In this document: positions 62,347 to 64,000 of the stretch, in pieces | How the letters are laid out: the number at the start of each line of letters is the position of its first letter | How positions within the stretch are numbered: the stretch's first letter is position 1 | Assembly (NCBI RefSeq): GCF_030409605.1 | Contig: NZ_JAUFQG010000004.1 | Span: 496,001 to 560,000 of the forward strand | Length of the DNA stretch: 64,000 bases | Direction: 5' to 3' | Source of the DNA: Simiduia curdlanivorans | Lineage (GTDB): Bacteria > Pseudomonadota > Gammaproteobacteria > Pseudomonadales > Cellvibrionaceae | The notes under the pieces: generated by a model | Told to the model about the DNA's origin: nothing | Databases searched by the model: none | The model's input: the letters and a program-made list of their open reading frames with translations, nothing else | Translations under genes and position numbers: made by a program

Positions 62347-62754
62347 TTATGCATTTTCTTCCTCATCAAAGTACATATCCCAAGAAATACCTAACCCATA
62401 TTTTACCAACTCTTTCATCATTGCCACGCTCAGTCTAGGCCCACCCTGGCCAGTTGAATCCCAACGGCAAAATATATCAGTTGAACAGCCAGAATCGCGA
62501 AGGGATGATAGCTCACCCTCTTTACCGTTTAGTAGAGAAAGCAAAAGCTCCAAATGTTTCACGTTATCGGTGGAATTCAAATCAACTTCTGTAGTTCTCG
62601 ACCAAAAGTTCAACTCTCTTCTGGGTTTGTATTTTGAATTAGGGTCTCTTGGTACTGAATCAGTCGATTGGATGCCAATATACTTTTCGATTTCATCAGG
62701 GTGCATTTCATCTGAAAATATTCTTAATGTAGCGTATGTTTCAGTACAAGCCAT
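62347..62754 (-). CDS. DUF4279 protein
   Basis: 135 residues with YATLRIFSDEMHPDEIEKYIGI at the start, then FWSRTTEVDLNST, HLELLLSLLNGKEGELSSLRDSG and DIFCRWDSTGQGGPRLS, the DUF4279 pattern. The function is unknown; members are often found near toxin/immunity or cassette genes. A core-like GTTATGC lies 22 bp upstream of the ATG, and a GCATAAC box overlaps the stop codon, so this was probably a minus-strand cassette facing the Sel1 cassette. Confidence 0.82.
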   Translation of the reverse strand: MACTETYATLRIFSDEMHPDEIEKYIGIQSTDSVPRDPNSKYKPRRELNFWSRTTEVDLNSTDNVKHLELLLSLLNGKEGELSSLRDSGCSTDIFCRWDSTGQGGPRLSVAMMKELVKYGLGISWDMYFDEEENA

Positions 62755-62959
62755 TCTGGTTCTCTAGGTTTGCATAACAGTATTTCTCAGCGCCTCGGAG
62801 CAGAGCTATCGCACCAACTCTGCCTTTAATTTCCAGAAGTTATCACAACTTTTAGATTAGGCGCAAAATAATGCGCCTTGGTGGCATATATCCCCCTGAC
62901 GAAAGTTTGTATGAATATCACATAAGAAACACGGACATCAGGTGATACCTACACCACGA

Positions 62960-64000
62960 TTAACCTACTTCAGCCGTATTACCGTTTTGCAACTGCTTGA
63001 CTACTTGCGCAACGATCACCAAACCCACCGGCAATAAAAACACAAACACGGCGTTGCCCAGCAGCGATAACCATGGGTGGCCGATGGCGGCCATGATGAG
63101 GTAGGCGGTATAGGCCACGTAACCGGCGAGAAATAGTACACCCTCGGAGCGATCTATTACGGCATCGGTAAAGAAGATGGGTAAGCACATTAACGCCACC
63201 AAGCACATTACCGGTAGATCTAAGTGCATTAAACTTAACGGCGCGAGCAAACCTTCCGGCGCCACCATGCTGGAGATACCCAACACACCTAACAGATTAA
63301 AAATGTTACTGCCGATAACGTTACCCACGGCGATATCGCGCTGGCCTTTTATGGCGGCGGCAATGGAAGTAACGACTTCGGGCAAGGAAGTGCCTACCGC
63401 AACGATAGTGAGACCAATCACCACCTCACTTAAACCCAACCAGCGCGCCAGCGTTACCGCGCCCTCCACTAACCAAGTTGAGCCCAATACCAGCATGATT
63501 AAACCGCTAACAATGGCGGCTATATCTAGCCATAAAGCGCGATTGGGTGCAGGTGAAATGACTTCAACAGATGTTTCAGGCTTAGGCTCAGTTCTGCCCT
63601 TAATAAAGAGATAACTGGTGTAGGCGAGCAAACCTAAAAATAATGCTAGGCCTTCGCCAAAACCAAATTTTCCGTCTTGTGCCATCCACCAAACCGCGCC
63701 ACTGGCAACGATCATCACCGGCACATCCAGCCGAATAAGTTGCACCGAGACGGTTAAGGGCAAAATAATTGCCGCAACGCCCAGAATAAACAAGACGTTA
63801 AAGATATTGCTGCCAATCACATTGCCCAAGCCGATGCCGGCCTGGCCGTCCAGCGCCGCTTTGACGCTAACCGCCAACTCCGGCGAGCTGGTGCCAAAAG
63901 CCACAACCGTTAAGCCTATCACCAAGGGCGACACGCCAATGCGAGATGCCAAGTTAGCCGCGCCTTTTATCAAGATATCGGCACCAAAAACCAACAACAG
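62960..64000 (-). CDS. Calcium/sodium antiporter (CaCA family, YrbG-like), cut by window end
   Basis: 346 codons are seen; the first 10-15 residues lie beyond base 64000. Two internally repeated halves carry the CaCA motifs: VIGLTVVAFGTSSPELAVSV and GNVIGSNIFNVL in the first, VIGLTIVAVGTSLPEVVTSI and GNVIGSNIFNLLG in the second. Ten membrane segments are expected. It exchanges Ca2+ for Na+ or H+. Confidence 0.92.
   Translation of the reverse strand: MLLVFGADILIKGAANLASRIGVSPLVIGLTVVAFGTSSPELAVSVKAALDGQAGIGLGNVIGSNIFNVLFILGVAAIILPLTVSVQLIRLDVPVMIVASGAVWWMAQDGKFGFGEGLALFLGLLAYTSYLFIKGRTEPKPETSVEVISPAPNRALWLDIAAIVSGLIMLVLGSTWLVEGAVTLARWLGLSEVVIGLTIVAVGTSLPEVVTSIAAAIKGQRDIAVGNVIGSNIFNLLGVLGISSMVAPEGLLAPLSLMHLDLPVMCLVALMCLPIFFTDAVIDRSEGVLFLAGYVAYTAYLIMAAIGHPWLSLLGNAVFVFLLPVGLVIVAQVVKQLQNGNTAEVG

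Overview
The window looks like the chromosome of a marine-type gammaproteobacterium, possibly Cellvibrionales or a neighbour. The reasons are the leucine catabolism genes (liuD, liuE), the tkt-epd-pgk-fba block, the ArsR/methyltransferase-metK-ahcY-metF-rsmE block, and many secreted, lipid-anchored or polymer-binding proteins (carbohydrate-binding module, PKD, Kelch and bacterial Ig-like domains, planctomycete-type cytochromes). The taxonomic guess is inference from gene content; no rRNA or tRNA gene was seen.

Layout. 1-1.55 kb: end of the methylcrotonyl-CoA carboxylase biotin subunit and HMG-CoA lyase. 1.7-7.4 kb (minus): a YceI lipoprotein, a very large CBM/YceI/cytochrome c/DUF1592-type fusion and a Tat-exported DUF1552 protein. 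7.6-11.7 kb: small housekeeping or unknown genes (GNAT, DUF3185, DUF1272, SnoaL-like, NfeD, slipin) among clusters of 7-bp tandem repeats. 12.6-19.2 kb: an integron cassette array of nine attC sites, all on the minus strand, with no integrase in the window. Its cassettes carry a Tse2-like toxin with a Tsi2-like partner, an AbiGi-like phage-resistance protein, VapBC, lipoproteins, membrane proteins and ORF-less DNA. One attC core is split by an IS1182-type element, and a group II intron tail lies at the distal end. 19.9-27.3 kb (minus): YjbR-like protein, alpha/beta hydrolase, fba, pgk, epd, tkt. 27.6-41.3 kb: accessory block with two Ig/Kelch lipoproteins, a BlaI / M56-peptidase-TonB / TonB unit with its own operators, GNAT, OsmC and a subtilisin-like lipoprotein. 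41.4-46.8 kb (plus): SAM cycle genes under a 34-bp perfect palindrome, then rsmE. 46.9-55.9 kb: DUF1697, a diguanylate cyclase with a 7TMR-DISM sensor, two RoxA/MauG-like di-haem cytochromes and a membrane patatin. 56-60.5 kb: SpoU methyltransferase, NYN protein, and a rhomboid protease translationally coupled to a zinc-finger membrane protein. 60.6-62.8 kb: a second, broken group of integron cassettes, with one intact attC on the plus strand. 62.96-64 kb: a Ca2+/Na+ antiporter cut by the window end.

Two themes cut across the window. The first is the integron: one ordered array and a scrambled relic about 42 kb away, loaded with toxin/antitoxin and defence genes. The second is a family of intergenic heptamer arrays (CTTGCAG, CTTGCGG, CTTGAGG, CTTGTTG and a separate TTNACAG class) found at about a dozen places. 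They are often joined to a shared GC-rich hairpin module that occurs in both orientations. Neither is explained by the ordinary genes around it.
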